DNA from: Bugula neritina
Taxonomy: Eukaryota; Bryozoa; Gymnolaemata; Cheilostomatida; Bugulidae
Assembly: GCA_964035545.1 (NCBI GenBank)
Contig: OZ037773.1
Span: 6,526,251 to 6,590,250 of the forward strand
Length of the DNA stretch: 64,000 nt
Direction of reading: 5' to 3'
Shown here: positions 1 to 11,109 of the stretch, piece after piece
Numbering within the stretch: position 1 is the first letter of the stretch
How the letters are laid out: every line of letters begins with the position of its first letter
The notes under the pieces: generated by a model
Databases searched by the model: none
Seen by the model: the letters and a program-made list of their open reading frames with translations, nothing else
Told to the model about the DNA's origin: nothing
Program-made: the position numbers and the translations under genes

Positions 1-427
1 TCAAAAGCTGAAATAACTTTTTGTGAAATGTCTCGACTTGCATGGTTAAATGAGAGCATAATGAGCATAGTACAAGTACATGAATTGATGAGAATGAGTC
101 ACTGCATATTCATCTTTCTGCTCTAGCTAAACGCTTTCTCAAAATTTCTTAACAGAAATTTCCAAGTTAGGGGCAAAAACATTTTTAATACCAAATAAAC
201 TTCACCTGTTGAAACAATATAAACTGTCTTTTAATTTATAATAACTTTCTAAAGTAAAGTTTATTGATGAAATGAAAAAACAGATACTATAGAATTCTGG
301 TCTCACTAAAACTGAGAGGTCGCAAGCTAGCCGTCTGGCTAGCTATTACAGGCCATTATAAGAGCCACTGGGTAAACTCCTTATACAGACTACAGTCTAC
401 AACTGTTAGTAAAAGTTAAAAGCTTAC

Positions 428-623
428 ATGAAGTTTTCTGCTTTAATTTTCTGATCTTCTCATCAGAAAGAGTTGTCTGCCCTCTGTGGGTGCGGCTTCC
501 TCTAATCTCTCGACTACTCCTGCCAAAACTGCTTGTTGTGCTGCTTCTAGCCCGTGATCTAATTCTCAAGCTGCCACTACGGCTAAGTCTTCTAAGTCTA
601 TTTCGACTGCTTGTAGTTCCCAT
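428..623 (-). CDS. NCS-like gene copy A, first coding exon only (rest off window)
   Basis: First coding exon of the leftmost member of the tandem neuronal-calcium-sensor-like array. It encodes 65 residues plus one base and starts MGTTSSRN, which fits the N-myristoylation pattern (Gly2, Ser6). A Ser/Arg-rich stretch follows, then TLSDEKIRKLKQKTS, which aligns with the start of the NCS helical domain. The donor is GTAAGC at 422-427, in phase 1 as in all other copies. An in-frame Met lies ten codons upstream; the internal MG is preferred because all paralogues start there. In copy B the next coding exon is about 465 bases further on, so here it would lie left of base 1. The N-terminal part is closest to copy B, which has the same 65-codon length and similar Ser/Arg runs. 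Whether this copy is intact cannot be judged. Confidence 0.7.
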
Positions 624-901
624 CCTGGTGAATAAGAATGTTGACTTCAATTGTCGTTAATATGAAACTTTGAAATGAGGTTAGGAGCTGTGAACATATA
701 ACATGTTTTGCTGCAAGCTATGCTTATTTGCTAGTTGTGTTCACTATAGCTTTAAACCAGCTATCATAATTTAGCTACTATATACATATACATTATACCT
801 TTTGTAACTCAATTTATTCTTCTGGTGATGAGTAATACAGACTTAATTTTTATTACTGATATATACACCAATACATATTATCATAAACTGTTATATATAT
901 A

Positions 902-980
<79 letters not shown>

Positions 981-2242
981 TCAAGACTGTCATTAATATA
1001 AAATCATCCGTCTGTCAATAAAGATGCTATAAATAAAGTTTTAGCTAATAGTTATTAACATGATAATCCCCTCCCCCACAAATAGATTTGTAATAGCAGT
1101 AATGCATTTGAATGTTGGCATTAGTATTTTTTGCATTGAAGAATGTCTTTTTAAGAATATGTTTAATTTAGATTGAAAAGAACTAAAGTTTTTGGTTCTT
1201 TTATCTTTGAACTGCTTTCTCTGCTCAAATGTAAAGCTCCTCAAAGTCAACATCAATATGTAATTATACTATACTTGAAATACAAACACATCTGAGCATT
1301 GTTTATTTTTTGTGTATCTTTTTGTTAAAAGTTATCTTTCTTCTTGTATGTCTATGTTGGAGCCATTCAGTTTTAAGTTTAGACTTTTATATGCTGCATT
1401 CTTATGAGGTAGGTGCAGCAACGAAGAAATAGAGAAGACCATGCATATGTTCTAGGTTATAGAAATGTAGCAAAAGAAGTTATTTCCTTGTGAGAGTTTC
1501 ATCTGCACCCCAAACCAAAGTTTAGTAGTGAAATTAAAGAACTTGGGCTACTGTTCTTAAGTCATGGTACTTATAGCTGTTTTTTTACAAATAATATTTT
1601 TCATACCGTTTTTCCATCCATAATGATCTAGAATATATTGTGACTACGTAGAAATGCTGAGCAATTTGCAAAGTACTATGAGTCTCAAATCATCTTTTTA
1701 TAATTATTAACAATGTGGTTACAAGTTGACCAACTCTTGTAATAGCATAATCATCAGTTATGAATAATAATATTTATTTTAGATAATCGAACTGTATTCG
1801 TCAAATAATTACTGCAATTAATAAGTGAATTACAATAACAAGTGGATACAAAATGAATTGAAAACAAACAGGAATCAAAATTACTTCAATTACATAAATA
1901 GGTCAAATTTCACCAGCTCTGCTTCCATATTACAGCTTATGCTGATGTATTCTGATTTGGGTGCATCGTTTACAGGTTTCTCAGGTCAGAATGTGAAGTT
2001 TTGTCCTAAAATAATGCAAAGCATTTACAATTATTGCCAGCATTCAATTTTCAGAGAGCGAAAAAGTTTGTTTAAGTAATGCTTAAGAGGTATGTGCAGT
2101 AATGAAGAAATTGAAAAAAGCCTGTTTTATAAATTAAAAATGTAGCAAAACAAGTTATGTTCTCACAAAACCCAAGAGCCCCAGACCAAAAGTTATAAAG
2201 AAATTTAAAGAACTTAGGCCATTTCAATTTCTCCTTAAGTAA
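624..2242. other. Spacer between array copies A and B
   Basis: No credible coding exon seen. It contains the 5' flank of copy A (minus strand), a TA run at 892-977, and sequence that recurs upstream of every array member, for example the block around 1330-1440 that matches 6440-6530, 10378-10450 and 16610-16690. The duplicated unit therefore includes more than 1 kb of 5' flank. Short open frames here (1041-1256, 1825-2079) have no recognisable domain and no counterparts in the paralogous spacers. Confidence 0.6.
892..977. repeat. (TA)n microsatellite
   Basis: Near-perfect TA run of about 85 bases with a TG interruption near 921. Lies in the spacer upstream of copy A. Confidence 0.95.
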
Positions 2243-5200
2243 TTACTTACTGGTATAATCACGAGGGTCTGGGAGTCCAGATGTTAACTTCAACATCAAA
2301 GTATCTACCATCCATTCTTCCATTCTGATGCCCCACACAAAGTCCGTATAGTCCAAGTAACCACGGTTACGCTAGAATATAACAGTTGCATGTAGCATTA
2401 TCTGTGTAATGGCTAACATTATTACCAAGAAGCTAATAGTATTATTGCACAATATTGTTTCAATTATATACCAAGTTTTTAATAGCTTCAACAAACTTAA
2501 TAGCTAAGGACATAAATTGCACTACCTATATTAGCAATGAGCTTAAATTATTCAATTATCTGTTTATTTATGTATTTCTGCATCAGATTGGTAATTAATA
2601 AGCTAGTAGCACAAAGATTGTAAGAAAGTAAAAATTAAAACTTAACTGACATGCATTTCAGTATTTTCAGAAATTTTAAATGTTAATTTTTACGAGCTAT
2701 TCATAGTATATTTTTTACAAAAAATTACTCATCTGTGTAAAAGACAAATAGTTTTTTATAGCATTGTTTCTAGTAATTAGTTACTAATTACTAATTACTA
2801 GTTATTAGTTACTAGTTACTAGTTAACTCACTGCATCTAATATAGAAAATATGCTGTCAGTTCGAGTGGCTGGAGTATCATTTGCATCAGTCAATGATTT
2901 CCCAAGCAACTCATAGGATGCCCGAAGTACTTTCCTCATATCTGATTTTGAGACAGCGTTAACTTTACTGATGTCGAAGATTTTAAATGCCCCTAAAATG
3001 CAATAAACAAATCGTATATAACAAAAATAGAATAGATTTTGTGACTTATAATTTAATTTGAAAACTGTGCACACCATAGTTTTCTTTATAAAAAATGATG
3101 ACTACATCTTGGCAATATGTAAGCTTTTAGGAAAAAAACTCGCTTTACTGGTTTTCTCTAGATACTTGATACTTTATCTAGATACTTGAAGTGTACAAAA
3201 CAAACAAACAAACAACTTGTATACAACTATAAAGTAACAACTATGTATACTTTTGCATAGAATAAGTGAGTGTGTATATACAATTAATAAACACACTATG
3301 CATGTTGGTCATTATACAATTTTAACTCAAACATATGAAATCTAAACCCAAAGCCAATAGAAAAAGAGTTTTGGCAATAATTATTAAAAAGCAAAAACCG
3401 GCATATTATAAGCTATTACAGATGGTTGAGTATAAACAACGAATTATAAGTTGTGAAATCCTGTCCTTACATCTCAACTGATCAAACGGCTCTCCTGTCT
3501 CAGCACTCATACTTGTGAGAAACTTCCCAAACCCCATCTTTCCAAATGGCATAACACCGGCAGCGTTGAAGTATAACTTCACGTATCTGGTGGGGTCGCC
3601 ATTTTCATACCTTGTCTTTAAGTGGGATCTAAAAGCCTGTACAAAACAATATCACAGCTGAAGATTAATGCACATGTTTGCAAATCAAATGTTTTATATG
3701 CAGTTTAATGCATCAGTTGCATTATGGTTCTACAATTTTATTCAATTTGACAGGCATTAAATGCTATACTATTATAAAAATAGTCTATAATGATGTGTAA
3801 TGATTTTATGATGTATACGACTTTTTTATTATAAGATTTTCTTTTCCTTCTTTTCGCTTTGAGATGATAACTATCTCTCAATATGATTTTATGGTTTGAA
3901 GGAGTAGTAGAGAAGCCAGTGGAGTTCAGAAAACTGGGTAGGATGTAGTGTTGAGTTAACCCAGCAGCCTCTGTGGTGCAATTGGTTAGTGCGCCTGCTT
4001 GCAAGCCGGAGGTCTGTGGTTCGAATCTCGGTGGGGGAAAAATTATTTTACAAGCTATTTAGGCCTATAGTAAAATGTAGTAGTACTCCGAGAACCAGAG
4101 GAGCCTGAAAACTGAGAGAGTAGTAGAGAGGCCAGTGGAGTTCTTGAGAAGTGGGTGGAATGGAGTGCTGCATTTACCCAGCAGCCCCCGTGGTGTAATG
4201 GTTAGCACACTTGCTAGTCGAGGTCCCGAGTTATAATATAAGTTGGGGCAAAACTTTTACAGATGCTATTATTCTAAAATTTCAATCAATTATATGAGTT
4301 GGTGATTAAGCTTATAAATTACCAGAAATTTAAAATATGACCCAATTTTCAATGTAAAAACTTTAATTATTACACATTATCATTTCGGTAAAGTTTACTG
4401 CATACCACCAGCTACCGAAACTTGCCTTATATTTTATTCTCCAGAAAGCGTCTTCCCACCCCACAACATGTTAATAAGAAACTTAACTACCATTTATGTA
4501 TATTTTATAAATTTTGATTTGGAAAGAAATGTTCTTCCAATTAATTGAGGTACTCACTTCTCTGGTGATATATCCAGATGGAAATTTCTCCATAAAAAAG
4601 TCATACCTAAAACAAAAGAGCCGGTTGCATTACTTGTCAGTATTTATAATGTCTTATAAATGAAAGTTGGTTTTATTGCATGTTTCATTTAAAAAAAGTT
4701 AACAGACCCAAAAGTTTAAATTATAACAGCTGCATGCAGTCATACTCGCAACACACAAAATCAAAGTGTTATATTGCAAGCTGGTATATGCTCTTTAGTT
4801 ATCACCTTCACTTTCATTAGTCTGAAAATTTTAAAATTAGGAGTTTAGTTTGAAAATTTGAAAAGTGCATATCATGCTTAGACATTGGTTGTTTAAAAGA
4901 AATTTGAACAATAAAATTGACAATGTTTAAAAACATGCTGCAAATAATAAACTTAGAAGTGGAACTCACAATTCAATTAAAAATTTCATAATTTTTTTAT
5001 AAAGTTGGTATTTTACAGAAATAATTAGTAAATGCAAGTAATTTGAAGTTTTAAATGATATGATTAAAGAGCTTTGATAAATAACATAATATTTAAGTAA
5101 TGTTGCTGCTTAGCGGAATAGTGACTCACCATTCTATAATTTCACGGTCTGTATCTGTAAACAAAAAATTAATTTATACAGTGAAATACAATTCATATAA

Positions 5201-5814
5201 TGATATAATACAATCATTTATTATAACAGAATCGAAAAACACATTCGAATAGACACTTTATATTTCGAAAATTTGCAGCTTAAACACAGTTGTTAAAATT
5301 GTAAAGCATTGCAATATCAAAAGCCTTAACCAAGACTTCTATTAATTTTCTATATAGGAGTTTTGATTTGGATGCTAAATAAAAGTACAATGAGAAAAAT
5401 TTGGTAATGGAATAAGTCATTGCTCACTGATATTGCTGCTGCAACTGAAGCATCTTTAAAAAAGCGGTAATTTTTTAGCAGAAACTGGAGCTTACAGTTC
5501 ATCAGAATTAATCAGTAAGAATAACTGTTATTTCTCTGATGTATGTACACTCTGTTCAATGATTTGACAATGAAAAAATTCAGTTATAACTGTTAATTAG
5601 TAGAGAATAGGTACTTACATGAGGTTAGCAGCTCTAGCTTTCTGATTTTCTCATCAGGAAGAGTTGTCATACCTCTGTTGGTACGACTGCTTCTACTTAC
5701 TCGGCTACTTCTGCTGAAACTGCTGCTTGTACTGCTTCTAAACCTTGCTCTGCTTGTAAAACTGCTGCTGCCACTGCCACTTTGACCTCTACTTTGACTG
5801 CCTAAATTTCCCAT
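2243..5814 (-). CDS. NCS-like EF-hand protein, array copy B (six exons, 241 aa)
   Basis: Coding exons in transcript order: 5619-5814, 5130-5154, 4558-4606, 3471-3636, 2832-2992, 2243-2371 (726 bases, stop included). The protein follows the NCS-1/recoverin pattern: MGNLGSQS myristoylation site, a Ser/Arg-rich segment to about residue 50, the REIIEWYDFF helix, FPSG in place of the usual CPSG of degenerate EF-1, then GDPTRYVKLYFN, the WAFKIFD helix of EF-3 and TPATRTDSIF before EF-4. The loops are not canonical. EF-2 (117-128) has Gly, Met, Phe and Lys at positions 1, 3, 5 and 12. EF-3 (152-163) has Val at 5 and Asp at 12. EF-4 (198-209) has Arg at 3 and 5. All introns are GT-AG, and the phases (1,2,0,1,0) match the paralogues. 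Predicted role: membrane-anchored adaptor without normal Ca switching (inference). A tRNA-like repeat pair lies in the intron between 3636 and 4558. Confidence 0.82.
3895..4250 (+). repeat. Two tandem tRNA-like units (tRNA-derived SINE-like)
   Basis: Two related segments lie head to tail, each opening with a GTAGTAGAG motif (3904 and 4119) and then CCAGTGGAGTTC, leading into ACCCAGCAGCC and a tRNA-like body. Unit 1 (about 3966-4037) has an A-box-like TGGTGCAATTGG and a perfect B box GGTTCGAATC. A seven-base loop around 3999-4005 would place GCA in the anticodon position, but the anticodon and acceptor stems have mismatches. Unit 2 (about 4182-4250) has TGGTGTAATGG but a decayed B box. The duplicated non-tRNA flank and poor stems argue for a tRNA-derived SINE rather than a working tRNA gene. 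It lies in an intron of copy B, on the opposite strand. Confidence 0.6.
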
Positions 5815-7177
5815 CCTGATGTGTTAAAAGTTTCAGATTCAAAAGTCTCAAACTCTACAAATAAGGTTTTGGAATGTGGTTAGGAGAGTTAGTTGCAAGC
5901 TATATATATGCTTGTTTACTGGCTGTGGGCACTAGCTTTAAAGCAGCTTTCATAACTCATTTATTTACATACAGTCATGATCAAAATTAGGAAACCACCA
6001 ATAAATAGTTTATTTTTTGCTGGGGTTTCGTATTTTGCTCAGTACCTATTTACAAAGTGAAATAGGAAAATATCCACATCAACTGAAAGCCAATTTTGCT
6101 TTCTACAAGAATCTTTTAAAAATCACTAGACTTTAGTGATTTTAATAAAATTTTGAGTCAATATGGTAACTTTAGCGTTGATATTGAAATATTCTAAAAC
6201 GAGCTGTACTTATACTTTTTAAAGAGAAAATGCTATAGATCTTGTTTTTTCAAACAAACTTGATTAGTAGCCCTGAGAAAAGTTATTGATGATATTTAAT
6301 GCATCACAATTTTTAGTTGGCCAGCCATTCCTGTCAATCATAGCTTGAAAATGTCTCAGGATGCTGACAACCAGTTTGGAGAGAGCAATTCCAAAGATAC
6401 AGCTCAAAGTCTGGATTAGAAAATAGGAATTTTTGTTAAAAGTGTCTATGTTTGAGTCAGTCAGTTTTAAGTTGAGATTTTTCCACTGCGTTCTTATTAG
6501 GTAGGTGGAGTAGTAAAGAAATTGAGAAGGCCCTGCATGTGTTCTAGATGAGAAATGTAGCAAAAGAATGTTTTTTTCGCAAGAGTGTCAACTGACCCCA
6601 AACCGAAGTTAAGTAATGAAATAAAAAACTTAGGCCATCTCAATTTCTTAGCTACGTTTAAAAGATTATTGTAGCTGATTTTTACAAATAATGTTTTTCA
6701 TACTGTTTGCCCATCCATAATATAATATAATATATGACTACCTATAGAAATACTTAGTAACTTGCAATGTACTTTGAGACTCAAATCATCTTATTATAAT
6801 AATTAACAATGTAGTTACTAGTTGACCAATTCTTGTGTTAGCATAATCATCAGTTATAAATAAGGATATTTATTTTAAATAATTGAACTGTATTTGCCAA
6901 ATAATTGCAGTTAATAAGTGAATTACAATACCAAATGGATAGAAAATTATTATTATGAAAACAATCTAAAGTAAAAAAGCATTTACATCTGGGAGTGGTC
7001 AACGTTCATCAGCTCTGTCTCTATATTATGTGTTATGGTGAAGTGTTTTGACTTGAGTGCAGTGTTGACAGTTTTCTTTAGTTAGAATCTGAAGTTGTGT
7101 CCTAAAATAATTTAAAGCATGTACAATAATTGCGACCATTTAAATATATGATAACGAAAAAGTAATGCTTCAAGTAT

Positions 7178-9734
7178 TTACTTACTGACAAAATCGCGGG
7201 GGTTTAATTGTCTGTTAGATATCGTCAACATCATAGCCTCAAGCATACAGTCTTCCATTCTGATACCTTCCACAAAGTCTGTATAGTCCAAGTAACCACG
7301 GTTACGCTAGAATATAACAATTGTGCATTGTCTGTATAATGCCCAACATTATTAACAAGAAGTTACAAACATTAATGCACATTGTTTAGATTATATACCA
7401 AGTTTTTTAAAAGTTTCAACAAACTTACCAATAACCCACATAAACATCCACTAATTCCGTAATTGGCTAAACTCATTCTTATTTAATAAACTAATAACAG
7501 AGACTTTAGACAGGTAAAAACTAAAACTTAATTGAAGTTCACATCAGTATTTTCAGAAATGCTAAATATTAATTTCTACAAAAAATTATGCATCTGTTAA
7601 AAAACCGACAGTTGCTTAGCATTGTTCCTATAACTAGCTACTAGTCACCAGTTAGGTACTACTTAACTTACGGTATCTATTGCACCAAATACTCTGTCAG
7701 TTCGAGTGGCTGGAGAATCGCTTTCATCAGTCAATGATTTCCCATGCAACTCAAAGAAGGCTCGAAGTACCTTTCTCATATCTGATTTTGTGACGGCGTT
7801 AGCTTTACTAATGTCAAAGATTTTGAATGCCCCTAAAATGCAATAAACTAACAGGATAACAAAAATAGAGTTTTTGAGTTCAACAGAAGCCACAGTTGTA
7901 AATTTGAAAATTATGTACACCATTTGTAAACGTGCATACTACTTTTGAGTGGGAGAAGAAGGTATGTATATACAATAAACACACTTTGTATGTTGCACAT
8001 TATAAAATTCCATTTGTATATACATGCATGCTTTCGCACGGGATAAAAGAGTATGTATATACAATAAACACACTTCGCACGTTGTTCATTATACAATTTC
8101 AGCTCAAATATATGAGATCTAGAAGCAAAGCCAATAGAAAAAGAATTTTGGCAATAATTATTGGGCAGCAAATATCACACCATATTAGCTCTTGCTTATT
8201 GCCAATTATGAACAGTGAAATATAAGTTGTGAAGTCCTGCCCTTACATCTCAATTGATTCAAAGGTCCTCCTGTCTCCGCACTTACACATGTAAGATACT
8301 TTACAAAGCCCATCTTTCCAAATGGCCTAACACCGGCAGCATTGAAGTATAGGTTCACGTATCTAGTGGGGTCACCATTTTCATATGTTATTTTTAATTG
8401 GGATACAAAAACCTGTACAGAAGAAACATCACAACCATGTATGTTTTATTTTTCTAAAAATTACTTCTCCCCTCACAAAATGTTAATAAATAAATTACAA
8501 TTTATATGCATATTTTGTATAAATTTTGATTTAATAAATTTTTTTTCTAATTAATACTTGAGATACTCACTTCTCTGGTGACATATCCAGATGGAAACCT
8601 CTCAAGAAAAAAGTTATACCTAAAACAAAATAGCCGGTAGTAATACTTGTCAGTACTTAGGTTTTACAAGCTTTAGCAAGTTATTTTTACACTTTTTTGT
8701 TTTAAAAATTGTACCAACACTAAACTCAAAATTTTGCTAACTGCAAGCATTTGCAGTTCATAAAATCAAAGTGTTATGTTATAAGTTAGTTTGCTCTTTA
8801 GTTTGTGACCTTCACCTTCATTAACCTGTAAATTTTAAAACTAAAAGGAGTTTAGTTTGAAAATTTGAAAAGTGCATATCACGTTTAGACATTGCTTAGG
8901 TATCTAAAAGAAATTTAAAAAATAAAAATTACAATATTTGGAACATGCTGCAAATAATCAATTTATAGTGGAGCTCATAAACTCTTGAAAGTTTTCATAA
9001 AATATTGTAAAATTCAAAATTTAAAGAAATGGTAAGTAAATGGAAGTAAATTTAGATTTTACATGCTACGATTCAACAAGTTTGATCAATAAAAATATTT
9101 AATCGCTTTTGGGTGACTCACCAGTGTATAATTTCTATGCAGTTATCTGTAAAAAAAAATTGTTTTATACATTAGAAGAATTACAGCTGCAAGTTGTTAC
9201 AGTAAAATACAATTCAGAGAAAGATATAATATAATCATTTACTACAGCAGAAGTGCAAAAAACACAACTCAAATAAAGACTACTTATATCTCAAAAACTT
9301 GCAGTTTTGACACAGTTATTGAAATATAGAACATTGCAATATTAAAAGTCTTAACCACGACTTCTATTCATTCTTCTATAAGAGGTTTGATTTGGATGCT
9401 AAATGACAGTACAATGAGAATGGTATGTTAATGGAATAAGTCCTTACTCACTGATATTGCTGCTGCAACTGAAGCATCTTTAAAAGAAAGCAGTGAATTT
9501 TTTATAGAAACTTGAGCTTACAGTTCATCAGAAACAATTAACCAGAGTGACTTTACCTTTCCAATGAGCAGTCTGCTAATGCCTTGAAGGTGAAAAAATT
9601 TAACTATAACTGTTAGTGGAGAGTGAGTACTTACACCGAGTTCGATTCACTAACTTTATGATTTTCTTGGAGGAGAGAGTTGGCGCACGTCTACCACCAC
9701 TTCGGCCTCTACTTTGACTGCCTAAATTTCCCAT
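7178..9734 (-). CDS. NCS-like EF-hand protein, array copy C (six exons, 209 aa)
   Basis: Coding exons in transcript order: 9635-9734, 9122-9146, 8571-8619, 8247-8412, 7672-7832, 7178-7306 (630 bases). Exon lengths after the first are identical to copy B. The N-terminus is short (33 codons before the first intron): MGNLGSQSRGRSGGRRAPT, with the myristoylation motif and a few basic residues instead of the long Ser/Arg run. It continues with YNCIEIIHWYNFFLERFPSG, an EF-2 region with VRPFGKMGF, FDISKANAVTKSD as EF-3 and DTRNRGYLDYTD as EF-4, ending NPRDFVSK. EF-3 has Ala at loop position 5, EF-4 has Arg at 3 and 5, and EF-2 lacks all acidic ligands, so Ca binding is doubtful. This is the most compact member. 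Its large intron at 7833-8246 contains a local duplication of about 80 bases (near 7962-8000 and 8050-8086). Confidence 0.82.
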
Positions 9735-11109
9735 CCTGATGTGTTAAACGTTTTAGATTCAGAAGTCTCAAACTCCCCAGATAAAGTTTAGAATGCATTT
9801 AGAAAAATTATTTGCAGGCTATGCTTGTTTGCTTGTTGTTTTCACTAGCTTTAAAGCAGCTTTCTTAACTCATGTACAATATCTACATACAGTCACAATC
9901 AAAATTATGAAACCACCAACAAACGACTTATTTTTGCAGTGGATTCATATTTTGCTCAGTACTTATAAAGTGAAATAAGAAATTATGCACATCAATGGAA
10001 AGCTAATTATGCTTTCTACAATAATCTCCAAAAATAATTTCTTTTACTTTAGTAAGTTTAATAAAACTTTGAGTCAATATAGTAGCATTGGTATTGAAAT
10101 ACTCTAAAACAAGCTGCACTTATTTTTTTTAAAGAAAAAGTGCTATAGACCCTGTTTTATCAAAATTCGTTTTCAAAGTGCAATTAGTAGCCCTGAGAGA
10201 ATTTATTGAGGATATTTAATGCATCATATTTTTTGGTTGACCAGTCATTGCTGTTAATTATAGTTTGACAACGTCTCAAGATGCCGACAACCAGTTTGGA
10301 GAGAGCAATTCCAAAGACAAAATTTAAAGTCTGGATTAAAAGATAGATTCTCTTGTTAAATGTTATCTTTCTTCATGTGTGTCTATGTTAGCGCCATTCA
10401 GTTTTAGGTTGAAATTTTTCCTCTGCGTTCTTATTAGGTAGGAGTAGAAAAATTGAAAAGAGTTAGGTTATACAAATGTAGCAGAATAGATTATTTCCTT
10501 GTGAGAGTTTCAACTGCACCCTGAACCAAAGTTTAGTAATGAAATTAAAGAACTTAGCCTTTCTCAATTTCTCAACTACTGCTCTTAAGTCATGGTACTT
10601 ATAGCTGTTTTTCTACAAATAATATTTTTCATACGTTTTCCCATCTATAATAATATAATATATGACTACCTCGAAATGCTTAGCAAACTTGCAAAGTACT
10701 GTGAGACTCAAATCATATTTTTATAATTATTAACAATGTGGTTACAAGTTTACCAAATCTTGTAATAGCATAATCATCAGTTATGAATAATAATATTTAT
10801 TTTAAATAATTGAGCTGTATTCGTCAAATAACTATTAATAAGTGAATTACAATAACAAATGAATACAAAATGATTATTATGAAAACAAACAGGAATAAGA
10901 AACAGTTAGATCTGGGATAGGTCAACGTCCATCAGCTCTGCCTGTATATTATATTTTATGTTGAGGTTTTCTGACTTGGGTGTGGTGTTGACAGTTTTCT
11001 AGAATTGAAATCTTAAGTTTCGTCCTAAAATAATGTAAAGCATGTACAATAATTGCCACCATTCAATTATTGATAACGAAAAAGAATGCTTAAGTAATGC
11101 TTAAAGTAT

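Noticed and set aside
3966..4037. Functional tRNA gene (GCA anticodon)
   Set aside because: Acceptor and anticodon stems have several mismatches and the unit sits in a duplicated SINE-like context.
7911..8225. Frames of 86-97 codons on both strands in copy C
   Set aside because: They fall in an intron and arise from a locally duplicated AT-rich block; the paralogous introns do not keep them open.
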